The notes under the pieces are model-generated. The model was not told the origin of the DNA. It worked only from the letters and a program-made list of their open reading frames with translations, and made no database searches. Position numbers and translations under genes: made by a program. Shown piece after piece: positions 34,064 to 47,099 of a DNA stretch of 64,000 nucleotides. The first letter of the stretch is position 1. Each line of letters opens with the position of its first letter. The stretch comes from Lotus japonicus (taxonomy: Eukaryota; Streptophyta; Magnoliopsida; Fabales; Fabaceae), in the NCBI RefSeq assembly GCF_012489685.1, contig NC_080044.1, forward strand, positions 60,007,507 through 60,071,506, read 5' to 3'.

Positions 34064-36714
34064 TGAAACGACGAAGACACTGTTTGTTTGGCTCCCATGT
34101 GATTTTGGTTTTGGTTTGCATGTAACAGTGTAACATAATATTTGGGTAATTTGAAATCACTTTTATCTTAACCGACTTTTCACCCAAAAGCCAAATTCAC
34201 CAAACTGAACACAACTCTCACTTCTACTTCCAGTTGTCATTGTTGGGGCATTAATTGAGAATTTAAAAATCATCACCTGAGATTATGGGACAATAACAAC
34301 CCTTTCTTAACCATTGTAATAAAATCTTCATAAAGTTAATGCTAAAATGAAGTCTTCTATCTAATATTGGACATATCATAAATGGAAACAATCTAATCGA
34401 ATATTCTAATAACAATTGTGGGTAATAGCTTGTTTTAATTTGCAAGGAGGAACAACGAAACGAAACACTTCTTTAATAGGACATTAATTAAAGTGACATG
34501 AAGCTTGTTATTATATTAATTGTATTATAAATTTCATATCCTTTATAGTAGTTAATAATTATACACAATCAAAAAAGTTAATAATTGTATACAACTTCAA
34601 AACTATCTTTAACTAATATTATTCAAACAATATTATTTCATGACTCTGTTTTGAAGTAACAATATTTAAACATAAATCACATTACATTCAACCTACTTTA
34701 ACTTACACTAAGAAATTAACCCGTGCGGTCTACAGACAAGACTTTCTACAAATTGTTGGTTAAATTTATAATCTAATATGAAAGTTGAGATATATAGTTG
34801 AATAGTGATAAATCAACAATCGACTTCAGATGCAGTTTAGTAAATGGTAAAATAAGAAGATAACAACATATATGTATATTATTAAATTTGGAGTACCAAA
34901 GTGAGTTGTATGTATATCAGTAACTAAAGATTAATGGATATACATCATCGGTGTAAATAAGTTTTACACTGACGTCCAATCACATTATGTCACATAAGAT
35001 TAAGTGGTTATAAATCTTTTTAATTTTAAGTAGTAAATTAATAAATTAATGATGCGACAGAAATCGATTAAGTACACGTGTAAAATAAATTTACACTGTC
35101 AGTGCACCTACCATTTTCTCTGGTAAGAAACATGTTATTACTCCATCTTTCCTAATTATATAATTATATAAGACACTTTAGAAAGAATTTAATGTTCTTT
35201 TTAAGACTACTACTGAATTTTAGAAATATTTGTTGCTCATTTGCATATATATTCTTGTATTTATTAAACTTTTATATGATTCCAAAATTTTGATAAGCAA
35301 TAGTAATTAATCTTCCTCATAAAGTACCTAATCTATAAACTATATAAAGGGAGAGTTTTTGCAGCCTTGGGGGTAAATTTGTCAATCAACAAATAATTTC
35401 AAAGACTATGAAGCTTGACCATGGATATTTTGATAAAGATGTCTTTTATTTCACTTGGATTGAATCTCAACCGTTGATTTACAATAAGTTATTAGTTAGG
35501 GATTAAATCTTGACCATTGAAATTAACCTACAATCTTGATCTCCTTCAATATTTCGCTGACGTTTTCGTTTTCCTTCCGTTTTCATTTTTCCACCTTCTT
35601 GCGTCGCCCGTTTTCATTTTTCCTCCTCTTTTAATCGGGTCACCCGTTTTTCTTTTTATGGATTCCGTCTTCCACCTCATTCGCAGATAAAGAGCTCGAT
35701 CGGTTGTCAAAGGAGACATCTTTGTGGTGCTTCATCTATGGTCTCAAACACCTTTGCAGCCGTTTCACACTCAGCAGCTTGAAGGAGATGGATCCAAGGG
35801 GATCTGTGGCTCTTCCGACAGCGGAGTGACCTGATTTTTCCCTTTCTGCTTTAATACCTTCTCTACTCTGCACTGATTTCGCCCGACATTTATGCTTGAA
35901 CAGGTTTTGTTTGACAGTTTTTAAATTCATCATCTCAACTGTTACCATCCTTAGAAAGTGTTTGAGTTTCTGGATGTGAAATTCATCACTACTTTGATGT
36001 AGAGAACTTCTTTTAGCTACCATTTACTATAGAAACATTTTTACTGCATTTGATTTTTGTTTGTTGAAAAATGTTAGATTTCTCTATTGATGTATTGGTA
36101 TAACGTTATATCTTTTATAATTTTTAGGTTTCACCAGTTCTTTTGGTGGGATGTGGCTGCAACTCATAATGTTTATTCTCAAAAGAAGCACGAGCACCAA
36201 CAAAAGAAAAAGCAAAAAGGTTTCTTTCTCTTCATTTTCTCTCTCTATCAACTTACTGTTTTATTTTACTTTACAGATTCAAACTAAAAGTTCATTTTTT
36301 GTTTCTTGAAGCTTGGCTTTGAGTAAGAACTCTTGAAAGCTACCACATGCATGCTTTGTTTCCCTCTTTTTAATGTGTATGTCTTTTGTTAGATTTTTTT
36401 CCTCTTTACGACTGTGCTTTTTCTCTAATATAGCAATTGTGTTTTTTTCTCAAATATACTATTTAACACAGCTTTCTATATGCCTGAAGCTCTTAATATC
36501 CATTCTTAACTCTATCTTCAAGTCAGTATAAGTAAAGTTATCTATATTGGTTAATGTCCATGTTTTTGCATTGTTACTCTCATCTGTGTTGGTTGAGTGA
36601 GACACTTTTCCAAGCATGTAAAAATTTGGTGAAAGAATCCCTCACTGGATAAAGAATGAATAGTTATAAACTCACTTGAAAACCATTAAACATAATATAT
36701 GACTATATTGTTGA
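34064..36714. other. AT-rich intergenic DNA, no gene supported
   Basis: Only short ORFs. The words GTGTAAATAAGTTTTACACTGAC (near 34953) and TTTACACTGTCAGTGCACC (near 35090) suggest a decayed MITE at about 34930-35110, but its termini cannot be fixed. A pyrimidine-rich stretch at about 35540-35690 looks like a 5' leader without a following reading frame. Confidence 0.4.
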
Positions 36715-37353
36715 TGGGTTGAAATTGGTTTGCCTTCCCAGTTTTAAAAAATTGTTTCTTTGATTAGGAATTAGGTTGTTTTGGCAGATGGGTAGTTTTG
36801 TTTTTTTGTGATTGTGATAGAGGTTTTGAGGGGAAATGAAAGGATGCTAGGCAATTCCATAATTTCCATTAGACAAATTTAAAGGGAGAGACAAGGCTTG
36901 CAGAATCAAGAAAAGAAGTTGATGTAGAGATAAAAAAGAATGCAAATGTCATACCACTTATTTGATTATTTCTATTTCAATATTAGTTGCCATTCTTAAG
37001 TAAGTAAAGAGGGCCTCTCACAGAGTTGAAGGGCAATGAGTGTGGCAAAATGAGTTTTATATTCGGCAGTTGAAAGACTCCCACAGGTACTTCTCTTTTA
37101 GAGTGTTTGCCAATTTTTATTTTATGGGTTTGTTGTCTTTGTGATTGGGTTTGATTGGATGGAGGGGGAAGGATAATGGGTTGAAATTGGTTTGCCTTCC
37201 CAGTTTTGAAAAATTGTGTCTTTGATTAGGAATTTGTTTGTTATTATTGATTGGTAGTTTTTTTGGTGTGATTGTGAAAGAGCTTTTGAGGGAAAGTGAA
37301 AGGATGCTTGACATTCCCATTAGAGAAATTGGAAGGGAAAGACAAGGCTTTCA
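36715..37353. repeat. Dispersed direct repeat, ~180 bp, two copies
   Basis: 36715-36902 and 37174-37353 share long blocks such as TTGAAATTGGTTTGCCTTCC and GAAAGGATGCTNGNCATTCC and end AGACAAGGCTT(G/T)CAG. They are roughly 85% alike with small indels. The spacer of about 270 bases is unique. It could be an old local duplication. Confidence 0.7.
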
Positions 37354-38078
37354 GTTACAAAAATTGTATTGATAATTAATCATTGTGACTTTATTTTGAG
37401 CACTATATTTAACCACATAAACAGGAGTCCCTTTTAATTAAAAAATACAGGTTTCATAGTTTAAAAAAATCAATGGTCATCAGTTATTATGCATTAAGGA
37501 GTATTAAGTGTGTTCAAGGGCTATCATTATAAGTTATGAAACCACTAAATATTAGCTTTATGTCTATTTAGTATTTTTAATTGAGGTGTTACGTATTGGT
37601 CATGAATTACTCTTTAATAAATGGAGAACCATCTCATGTTGCATGCCTAAGATGTTTGACAAAATAATAGAATTCCTCATTTTTTATCACATGATAGGTA
37701 ACTTAGCTATTTTTCACAGATACATTATTTTTGAAGAAAATTTTCAGAGATACATGCCCTGTTTGAGATTGAGATTTGGAATATCTGAAGGTGTTAGAAC
37801 CATGGAAAGCGAAGATGCAATGTAGAGTGACCTGGAGAAAGAGAGCGAGAGATCTGAATCGATGAGCTGTGATTGAGGTACTGCTTTTTGGTCGTCTTCT
37901 AATTTTCGGTGAACTTATTTTCAATTTTTTGTACAAAAAATTAACCTCAGCATCTCATCACTTTTAACATAATTGTAAGCCTCTCTTTCGAATTGGTGGT
38001 TGGGCCCCATAAACAAGAAAGAAAAGAAAAACTGAAATTGAATTTTTTTTTCTGATGATTTTCTTCTAATTGATCCAG
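37354..38078. other. No gene seen
   Basis: AT-rich with short ORFs only. The last bases (TTCTTCTAATTGATCCAG) form the splice acceptor of the exon remnant that follows. Confidence 0.45.
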
Positions 38079-38304
38079 GCGGGACTAATTGCAGGCAACA
38101 TAGCATTTGTGTGTAAGCTATTTGGGAGATTCAACAGTGCTTTTGGATTTATCATTGATTTTGGCATGTTGTATTACATGTTTGCACTGGGCATATATAC
38201 AAATGGATCCTTTTGTTGTTTTCGTGCAACCACGCAAGCATGCTAAACTTGCTTATGCAGGAGATATTTCAACTTTCCTCCTAGCAATTATCTTAACCTC
38301 GATG
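38079..38304 (+). pseudogene. CHX-type cation/H+ exchanger exon remnant, frameshifted
   Basis: After an acceptor (TTGATCCAG) the frame reads through IDFGMLYYMFALGI. It then has to shift frame near 38195-38200 to continue as MDPFVVFVQPRKHAKLAYAG and STFLLAIIL, ending at a donor (GATG|GTAAGG, 38304/38305). These are the transmembrane-helix segments of plant CHX antiporters (CPA2 family; usually GM-YMF-LG-EMDP and AKVAYAG). No other CHX exons were found nearby, so this is one broken exon of a dead or transposed gene. Confidence 0.6.
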
Positions 38305-39483
38305 GTAAGGTACTTCTAAGGGGAAAACAAGATTCTATAATTCACCTTCTCCCTCTCAGCTCTTCTTTCTAGCACAAACTTCCCAGTCCTGACCCGTTTG
38401 ATAACTCACCACAATGATGGAAAATTAGATATTAGAAGAGCTCTTTTATTAGTTTGCTGATTTTGTTCTCCTTATCATGATTGTTCTGTTTTCTGCTTTG
38501 CATGTATTGTTTACCTCATTTCTTCTTCTTAAAATGGCTGTTCTGTTTTGTTTCCTCTTATTTGTTATGTTTTGGGGTTTGGGTTATAGTGGTTAATCTT
38601 ACTATGTCTTCACTTTATCATGTATAACGCAGATCAATATGAGCATGCCTGCATTTCGTGTAACTGACTGCCTTGGGGCTTTTCGGATGAAGTTTGAATG
38701 GAGACATGTTTATTTCTTTTTGCTCTATTAAGCCAATCTAATCCAAATCTGGGAACATAAATTGAGGCCCTTGAAGGTAAGAACTTTAGAAAATTGTCAT
38801 GGTTTGTGGTTTATTTTGTAAACAGTGGCATACTTAATTGTATAGGGTGCCTAGAGAAATGGAAAAACTATATTTTTTGAATAGGCTACTAATTTGGAGA
38901 GGTGAATTGTTATTTTCTGAAATTCTTACTTGCAGACATGTGAATACAACATGTTTCTTTTGCCCGTGTTTTATCGATTCTCCCTGGTGTGACGTTGAGT
39001 CTTCCTTCAACTTTTGCTGTTATTTTTTAGGGTTAACTTTTGTTGTCATTATTTATTCAGTGTATGCTGCTTTTTTATCATTCATATTGCCTTTATTTTT
39101 TAAGAGCTCTAACTCTCTAATTCTATTTCTCCCCATGTGGATATCTGTGTCATTTTTCTCATTATTTGACCTTCCTTTTGACCATTCACATGGTCAGAGA
39201 TCAAATAGAATAGTCTTTGAACCAAGATGGCTTCTATGACGGTAATCAGTAATTTTTATCTCATAGCTTCTCTGATTAATAGGATGCTAATTTGGTAAGG
39301 TTAACTTCTTAACTGCTTTATCAATCTCTTATGGTCAAGCAGTTGGGTCTACTGATTCCGTTCCAAAAACATGCTTCTTTGACAGTGTTGTTGTGCAGGT
39401 GTATAGAATTACATCACTTTTAAAATTACTGTGTTTACAAGCTGAGGGTGCTGCTAAAATGACCGAGGAGGCTTGAAGGTGTG
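38305..39483. other. No supported gene
   Basis: T-rich intron-like sequence. A 133-codon open frame (38838-39239) is hydrophobic only because of its T-richness and has no recognisable domain. I regard it as spurious. Confidence 0.4.
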
Positions 39484-40620
39484 AAAAACGACTAGAAGGG
39501 GGGGGGGTTGAATAGAGTTTTGAATAGAAAAACTTTCCCCTTAAGATTTAAAGTAAATCTTTTCGGTTTCTCTGAGATAGAAGGTGCAGTGGATAAAGAT
39601 AGAGAGAAGAGAGAAACACACAAGTATTTTATCCTGGTTCACTTGATAAATCCCTCAAGCTAATCCAGTCCACCCGTTAAGGTGATTTCTTCCTTCTTAG
39701 AATGAAGGCAATCCACTAATCAGATAATTGTTACAACTGCACTTGAAACCTACAAGTGACTAACAATACACTGACTTAGCTCACACTAAGATTCACTCTC
39801 TTAGTCTTCTTTAGGATCCGATCAACCTTGATCTCCTAAAGGAATCACCACTAAGATTCACTCTCTTAGTCTTCTTAAGGATACTGACCTACCCGGTCCC
39901 TTAAGGAAAATCAAACAACTGTTTGAGGTTGGTGTTTACAAAGGATTGCTTCTAAAATAAGCTGAGTGTAAACTAAATAAGAACAGATGAAGAAAGTAGA
40001 GGCTTGAATCTTTTCTTGTATTGCAGCTCTTGGTTTCTCTCTCTACAGCTCAGTCTTTCTTCTCTTCTTCAGCCTTAAATAGTCCAAGGTGCAAAGGATA
40101 TTTCTGTTGACAAAATATGACCGTTGGAGGGCATTTCTGGAACTTCCAGAACCTGCTGTGGCTGAACCTTGGTAGGTAGGCATGTTAGAATGGTACACTG
40201 CTCTTGTACTTCTTGATAGAGACATTTGCCTTTAACCAATGACATCTGATCAGAGTTATGCTTCGTGTTGGAACTTGTGAAGCTTGGTGATCAGAGTCAG
40301 AGGGATGCTTGGATCCTCTGACCTTCGTAACTTCTGCTTCTGGACCTTCAGAGCCTCTGGTCCCTCATAGCTTCTGGTCTTCAGATCTTCTGATCCTCAG
40401 ATCTTCTGATCCTCTGATCCTCAGATCCTCTGATCCTCAGATCCTCTGATCTTCAGAACTTCTGACGAATATATCTTCTGGTGTCAAAATCAGAACCTGT
40501 TTGTCAAAACACTCAAGACAAACATTAGAGTATCATAATTGTTCATCCACAAATAAATACTTGTTATCATCAAAACATATAGTTGTACCACATGACCAAA
40601 TCTTGATCTTACAAGGCTGG
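39484..40620. mobile_element. Unclassified repeat element with internal minisatellites
   Basis: Begins at a G-run (AGAAGGGGGGGGGGTTGAATAG) and ends near ACCAAATCTTGATCTTACAA. It contains a near-duplicate of CACTAAGATTCACTCTCTTA at 39784 and 39849 (65-bp period) and a CTGATCCTCAGATC minisatellite (next entry). There is no coding ORF. The layout resembles a non-autonomous LTR or LTR-derived element, but I found neither paired LTRs nor a target duplication. Confidence 0.5.
40329..40465. repeat. TCTGATCCTCAGATC minisatellite
   Basis: Tandem array of 6-14-base words built from TCTGATCC, TCAGATC and CTTCTGG variants. It reads partly as its own inverted repeat, so it can fold. Confidence 0.75.
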
Positions 40621-41156
40621 GTTTGTTGTTGTTCCCCATGTTCCTGAAGCTTCCAATGCCAGAAATCTTGCATGGATTGCAAGTGCAACAAACTTCACAA
40701 AGCTGTGAAGTGTATCTAGATATAGAAAGAATATATAAAGTGTATCAAGTTTTCACGTTTTTTCAACTTTCTTTCTAAGTTTCTTTCTTTTGTGGGCTTA
40801 GGATTCTGAGTTCCCATTTGTACTATCAATGGATGATATTTTCGATTTTAAAGGGCATTATAACACCAGCTATGATGTATTGGAATTGAAACTTGGTGGA
40901 ATTTTGAAATGGTGTAGAGCGATGAAATAAAATCAGTCTATGACAAGTTGAGTGGTTTATTGCATAGATATGAAGATATAACAAACCAGAAAAAAAAAAT
41001 TCATTTTTTTAAAGGCAAATGTTAGTAAGTTACAAATATCCCTCCCCAGAGGGTTCAAACCTTGCAACTCTTACTACTTAAGTCATCATTCCGAGATAAA
41101 AAAAATTACAATTTAGCGTTCAAAGTATAAAAAATCACATAAAAAAAATTGAATAT
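40621..41156. other. No gene supported
   Basis: Short open stretch around 40620-40710 without a recognised domain, then AT-rich DNA up to a Helitron-like terminus. Confidence 0.4.
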
Positions 41157-41188
41157 CCCCATGCGATGCACGGGTAAAAAGTACTAGT
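41157..41188 (+). mobile_element. Helitron-like 3' terminus (+ strand)
   Basis: A short hairpin (CCCCATGC-GAT-GCACGGG, one mismatch) is followed eleven bases later by CTAG and a T (41184-41188). Helitrons end in a hairpin, then about ten bases, then CTRR, and insert before T. The 5' end (TC...) was not located, so the element boundary on the left is unknown. Confidence 0.55.
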
Positions 41189-44100
41189 ACATTAATAAAG
41201 TGTAAATGAAAGAATATATAATTTTTTTTACTTTCCTATGTAACCAAAAAAAATATATAAACTTTTTTTAAAACCAATGCATCAGTTAATATCATTACAT
41301 ATTTTCCTAATAAGTGCAATTATCTCAATGAATCTTATAATTAGGAACTAAGGGAGTACTATGTAACTTACTCCTAGTTGATTTTAGAGGTTTAAAAAAC
41401 GGTTGAGTTTGGAGTTTTTAATTGTTTTTTTATCTAGATTGTTTTAATATTAAACGTTATTGTTTTGATGAGGCTCTTTCTCTAAAATTGGATTTTTAGG
41501 GGTTTTGTTTTGCTTGTTCTTTTTTTATGTTCCCCTCTTTCATGAGAAGGTTGTTCTCATGTATTTTCTCTTCAATAAATTGATTTTTGCTGTCAAAAAA
41601 AATATATTAAACGTTATTATTTACCTAATTTAATAGGCATTGATATAAAATCGGGCAAGTAAAATTAATTGTTGTGTTAGTGCATTTAAAAAATTAGTAT
41701 TTAAAATTATTAAAAACCTATTTTTGCATTGTCACTATATTTTCTAGGTACAGTTGTTGATTCACACTACTATTCTTTTGCTTTATGTACCACTTCATAC
41801 TTTCTAGTTTCTATTGCTCGTAAATAGTTTCAGTTTTTCAATTTCATTTTTATATCTACTGAGAATGTTTATGACAAGAATGATGAAATTTTCCAAACAT
41901 GTCAGTGGATTCAAGGTTATTCACCTTCACCTTAAGCCATAACCATGATTTGTGTATTGAATCAGTTCAATAGCTTTAAATGTATCTACCTACTTATCAC
42001 TAGAAATTACAGAGTTTTGAGTTTCCAAATGAACCACACAGCTGCTAACCAGATTGTTGAGCCACCTTGTAGATGTTGAAGGAAGTGGACTGCCAATCCT
42101 TAGGCAACACAATGGAAAAGCCAAGCCACTTGTAGATTCCAAAGACCATATATAAAGGATACATAACATCTGCACTATTGGTGATAATTGCACAAACTTG
42201 CTCTCATCTGCACACAACTAAACTTTCCAAGCTAAAACCAACACATTTGATGGAGCTTTGATAGACCATCGCCTATTAAATAAACCTTCCACTACTTCCA
42301 GGAATGTCCTCCCGTTTACCAAAAGCCTCAGTTTGCACCAATAGCATTTTTAATACAAACATTGAGATAGTTTTATGCTCTAATAAGCTCTTCAATTCGC
42401 TCATAACCATAAATTAAAGTACTGCTTCAGTGGATGAAAAAAAACAAAACTTGAATTCTAAGGCTTGCTGTATTGAGAAAATGTAATGCATTAGACCGGC
42501 ATGATCAGTGCGGCAACTCTTCTGTGTAATTTCTGGCTTTTTGTTATATACAATGTTTAAAATAAGAAGCTATGTAAATAACCATATGCACTTGCAATGG
42601 AAAACAATACTGCCAATCGGTCACATATATATAGGCTTCTTGATCCTTTTATAACGGTTAAGATACTACAGGAGCATACAAAAGAATAAGCACATTATGG
42701 ACCTAAGTTTAAGATAAATTAAAGCAATGGATTAGAAAATTTCCAATATCATATTTTCAGGCTATATAACACCTCAAGCTTTCAGATTACATTTATTTCA
42801 GCTAGTCTGCTATAGTTCATAGTTCATACATGCAGCTGCTAGAGTTATATATATTGGTTACTTCTAGCACTTGTTGCTGCTAAATTTCTATTAAGAAATA
42901 GACTTGAATTTTTAATTTGTTGGATACCAACAGCTAAAAAATAAAGAGAGAGAAGGATATCAGAGAAACATGTAGAGCTAAATTCACTACTTGCCTGTGA
43001 GATGAAAACCATAACAATCACTGTTGGGAAGTATTTAAGACCAAGCCACAGCCCACAAGGACATAAATGTCAATTGAGTAGAGCCTGACTTCCAGTTAGA
43101 ATTCGATTTTTCTTCATTTATTTCTTTCTCTCCTTTATAGTCAAATAATAATAATATGGCTCCTATTTTCCATATGTCATGTAGAAGTCATTTAGATGCA
43201 CTATTTTGTGTTTTAGTAGTGGCTCATAAATAAACTGAATGCAACTAATACTTACTCTAGTATTTAGTTCAATATGAATTCGGATTTAAAACTGATTTTC
43301 CTATTCCTTTTCTTTAACCTCATGGAATAGAACTGACAGTAATTTATTTTTGAACATTCTACTTTTTAGTTACTGGATGACCATAATCTATTGCCTGGGA
43401 TTTCATTTTTACTTCCTTTGTTTGTAAATGCAGCATGTTAGGGGGCACTTATGCTATTGCTGTGAAGGACACAAGCTAGTTAACATGAAATTCGTTAGTC
43501 TCCTAATGAATGAATCATAAGATTCACTTGAAGATTGTTAGCAAGTGAGTATCCCATTGTCTGCATCCATTTCTTTTATTTCATGTCTTAAGCGGAAATT
43601 ATTATTCATTAAACTATGGTATTATTGAACTTTCTATCCAATATGTATATCACATATATTTACCTGCAGATGCAACATCAAATGTGATAGTGGTGGAGAT
43701 TCATGCAAGGAATAATTATTGCAGCTAAGTATGCCTTACATAGAATAAAGATTCATGTAAAGCCGTAAAGGAATAATTATTGGTTTCTCAGTACATATCG
43801 TTTAATTTGAGTTATGAAATATAACTTCTGTTATTGGTTTTTGAAACAAAGTGTGGAAGATTGCTCACAGCTAGGATATTTTTTTTCTCCAAAGAAGATG
43901 AAAGATGAAGGAAGGATCTCTTTCTCTGCTTCTTTTTCAATTATAGGCTTTTGTTCTTATTTGTTTTCATGTTGGTTCCTAGTACTTGGGCTACCTAGTC
44001 TTTGAAATATATCTCCTTCTAAATCTTGGCTAAGGCATATGACCTGATTTTCAATTTTAGGCTTTTGTTTTTATTTGTTTTCATGTTGGTTACAGAAGTT

Positions 44101-45082
44101 TGTAGATAGAAGTTATGAGCAGAAACATGGTATAAGTTTGGTGCCCTGTGAAAACTGACTTTAAAGATTTGAATAGCATGGATCACTTGCATTGTTTCCT
44201 TCTATCTTGATTAATAGTAGACTTTTTGTATCAATCATTTCCTATAATTGGTGCATCAATCATTTATGTAGACTTCGTTCTGGGAAAAGAATTACTCAAT
44301 TATTTTATATGTTGTGTAAAATGCCAATGTACTCTTTCATAGACTTCAAGGGAAGGAAGGTAAAGAGTGGAAAGTTATAATAATAAGTTCACTGTGCACC
44401 AATTGGACTAGTGAGATTAATTTGGACTGTCCCTCATGAGACTGAAGAACTTTTACAAGTGGTACCATTTATGCAACATGGATGTTATTGCAGTCGGAGA
44501 TTTTTCTGATACCTAAGTTCTTTTGTTTTAGTGTTCATGAGGAAAATATGACTTCAAGCCTGATTTTGGCCAGAAAATTATAGCTACTGATCCTATGCTT
44601 ATATTATACCAACATTCCAGTTCCAGGTCCCATCACATGATGAGCCACGGCTTTCTTGCTTTGTTGAATCTGAAGCTGCTGGTGTAAGTAAGTAATAAAT
44701 CATTAACTTAAGTATAATATAGAGGTTTTTTGTTAGCAATTTTATCTTGGTAGAAAATTAACATTTTACTTTGGGCCTCCATGCATTAAACCAAACATAT
44801 ATATAGCTTGTGCACTACTGATGTCAGAAATTGAATCTTCCTTTATGGAGCAAAATCAAGTTCAATCTACCAGCTTGAGAGATGAATATTTACAAGTATG
44901 TTGATATTATATTTCATTTTTACATTAAAATGACTGATAACAAATTGTGGTTGATTTTGGAGATAATATTCTCACTGTTCCTGCAACACTCCACAATGTA
45001 CCTGTTGTTGTAAATTGTAATTGAGTATGAAGCTCAACTCCAAAATACTCTTCTACCACGTGAGTTGATAATATATATATCA
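41189..45082. other. Long intergenic stretch without a supported gene
   Basis: AT-rich. One short direct repeat is present: about 45 bases around TAGGCTTTTGTTCTTATTTG at 43946 recur at about 44060. Small ORFs (for example 41990-42217 on -) carry no recognisable domain. No tRNA, rRNA or array was seen. Confidence 0.4.
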
Positions 45083-45110
45083 CTAGGATTATACCCGTGC
45101 GATGCACGGA
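45083..45110 (-). mobile_element. Helitron-like 3' terminus (- strand)
   Basis: On - the sequence reads CCGTGC-ATC-GCACGG, GTATAATC, then CTAG and T (CTAG at 45083-45086). The element would extend to the right. The same hairpin family is at 41157 and 46270. Confidence 0.55.
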
Positions 45111-45167
45111 GGAACATTTTAAATGGATTAAATAAATTACGTATTTCAACTCATTTTAATTTTTATT

Positions 45168-45240
45168 GACACGTCACTAACTTGGCCTGTGAGAGCGACA
45201 CGTCATTCTAGAAGTTGTTCTTTTTTAATATATATTGATT
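45168..45240. repeat. Dispersed repeat shared with 160-230
   Basis: GACACGTCACTAACTTGGC, then TGTGAGAGCGACACGTCAT, then CTAGAAGTT occur in the same order at about 164-214, with few changes. Each copy has an internal GCGACACGTCA/GACACGTCA direct repeat. Confidence 0.7.
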
Positions 45241-45404
45241 TCTATGCACTGATAGTGTAAAAAGTTTTACAAAGTTATTCAATCACAACCTTCCATTTTC
45301 TATTTTAAATATTATTAAATTTAAAATTAATTATGAGCTAGAAAAATATGAGAAGTAATTGAATGATTGTGTAAAACTTATCTACAATGTAAGTGCATAA
45401 AAAT
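45237..45404. mobile_element. MITE with ~45-bp inverted ends
   Basis: The left end (ATTTCTATGCACTGATAGTG) and the reverse complement of the right end (ATTTTTATGCACTTACATTG) match. Both continue into GTTTTACA and an ATTCAAT(C/T)AC block. About 168 bp, non-coding. The target duplication is unclear, so the superfamily is not assigned. Confidence 0.65.
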
Positions 45405-46257
45405 TAATATCTTAAAAATATGTATTTTGTTAATAAAATTTGTTATTATTATTTTTTAGGGTGTTTTATCATGTGAGACATGTTATTATTGTAATTAATA
45501 AACTAACACATTCACAATTTGTTACAAAATATTTATTTTTGGTGAATTTTTTCATGTGAGACAAATTATGACCTTCCATTAGTAAATTAGGACCTTCACG
45601 ATTTTTTATTAATTTTTTTATTCTTATTTTTTGAAAGTGTTATTGTTATTGTTATTTTTTAATATGCTGAAAATTTTAAATTAGTATGCCCAAATTTTCC
45701 CTTATTTTTAGGAAAAAGTTTAGAGAGTTTCGTCATGTGAAACAACGTATTACCTTTCATTAATAAATTACGACCTTCACGATTTTTTACTAATTTTTTT
45801 TCCTGATTGGATTTTAAATTTACGATTTTTTTACATAACGGTTTTCTTTCAAAAGTACATACTTTTTGGTTAATTTCTTTTATTTTTTGATTCTTAAATT
45901 TATTATAATTGAATTTTTGTAATTAAATATGTATAGTTTCTTAAATTAATTAATATATATTAATTAATTAATACATATTTTGTGATGTTACTGTATGAAT
46001 TGCAAATTGCTGGTGTATATTACAGGCTTGGTGCTTTGGTTTAAGCATTTTAGTTTTGTGGTGGGAAAGCTTTTTAGTTTTGTGGTTGGATGTAATGTCA
46101 TACTTGTGAATTTATTATTTAAGGCATTTTAGAGTGTGAGTATTCTTTTTCTTTCACTATGTTTTTTTCATTGGGTTTTCTTAGTAAAGTTTCAACGAGG
46201 CTCACTTCTCTTGGTTGTCCTTTAGGGGGTTCAGTTTATTGTGAGTTTGTGACATTA

Positions 46258-46287
46258 CTAGTGTTTTTTACCCGCGCGTTGCACGGG
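46258..46287 (-). mobile_element. Helitron-like 3' terminus (- strand), second
   Basis: On - the order is a CCCGTGC-AAC-GCGCGGG hairpin, TAAAAAACA, then CTAG and T (CTAG at 46258-46261). It lies 1.2 kb from the terminus at 45083 in the same orientation, so the two could be nested or adjacent elements. Confidence 0.55.
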
Positions 46288-47099
46288 GAATTTGTCTATT
46301 GTATTTGATAAATCGATCGATATTTTAAATTATAAAAAATTTAAGATACTAAGAAGGTAAGAATAATCATAATAAAGATGTAGATATTTAAATAGCATAA
46401 ATTCAGACACCCAATTCTAGTGTTTTGTAAAGTTTTGCATATATGAGGTATAACTGAATTTTGAATGCGAAGATGTATACCCGTGTTACATAAAAGATAT
46501 TGCTTTTGTGTTTTAGATATGTAACAATACATAAATATATAATTATTGTTTACATTATTAAAAGTACACTTAAGTTATATAAAAATGTTTTTTTTTTCAC
46601 TCGTACAAATTTTCATTTTTCATGTAAAATGTTCCTTCCCGTGAGATCTCGTAACTCAAATATGTTAGCACTAATAAATTTATAGTACATATGTATTAAT
46701 ATTTTTTTTATTCCTCATACTATTCTTACTATCAAATTATTATAGTTATATACATATATAAATATAATCACTCTTAACTTTTCTTTACCTAATCTGAACG
46801 GTTCAACTTTTAACTATTCTTCTTCTTCCACCTATTCCCTCTAATAGTATTGCATGACTCCAAGCTCTAAAACTCACTCATTAATATTCGACACTTCATT
46901 AGTGAATCATCAAATTCCATAAGTACTAATTGGATATGACATCATACCATCTAAAATTTCACATTTCACCTACTTCTTTGATCCCCTTGAAGTGCTACTG
47001 CATGAGATGCTTTTTTGACCGCATAAAAGCGCTTCTATATGAGAAACAAATGATCAACCTTAGTAAAGCTTTGTTCTCATATCAGTACTTATTCCACAG

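Noticed and set aside
34930..35110. MITE with GTGTAAA...TTTACAC ends
   Set aside because: Inverted words are present but the terminal repeats do not align well enough to fix ends or a target duplication. Noted only as a possibility.
35736..36023. 95-codon ORF on -
   Set aside because: No domain, basic composition, and no splice or promoter context.
38838..39239. 133-codon hydrophobic ORF on +
   Set aside because: T-rich intron-like sequence yields Phe/Leu/Ser by composition. There is no domain or splice context.
40329..40465. CRISPR-like repeat array
   Set aside because: Repeats are contiguous with no unique spacers, and this is plant nuclear DNA. It is a minisatellite.
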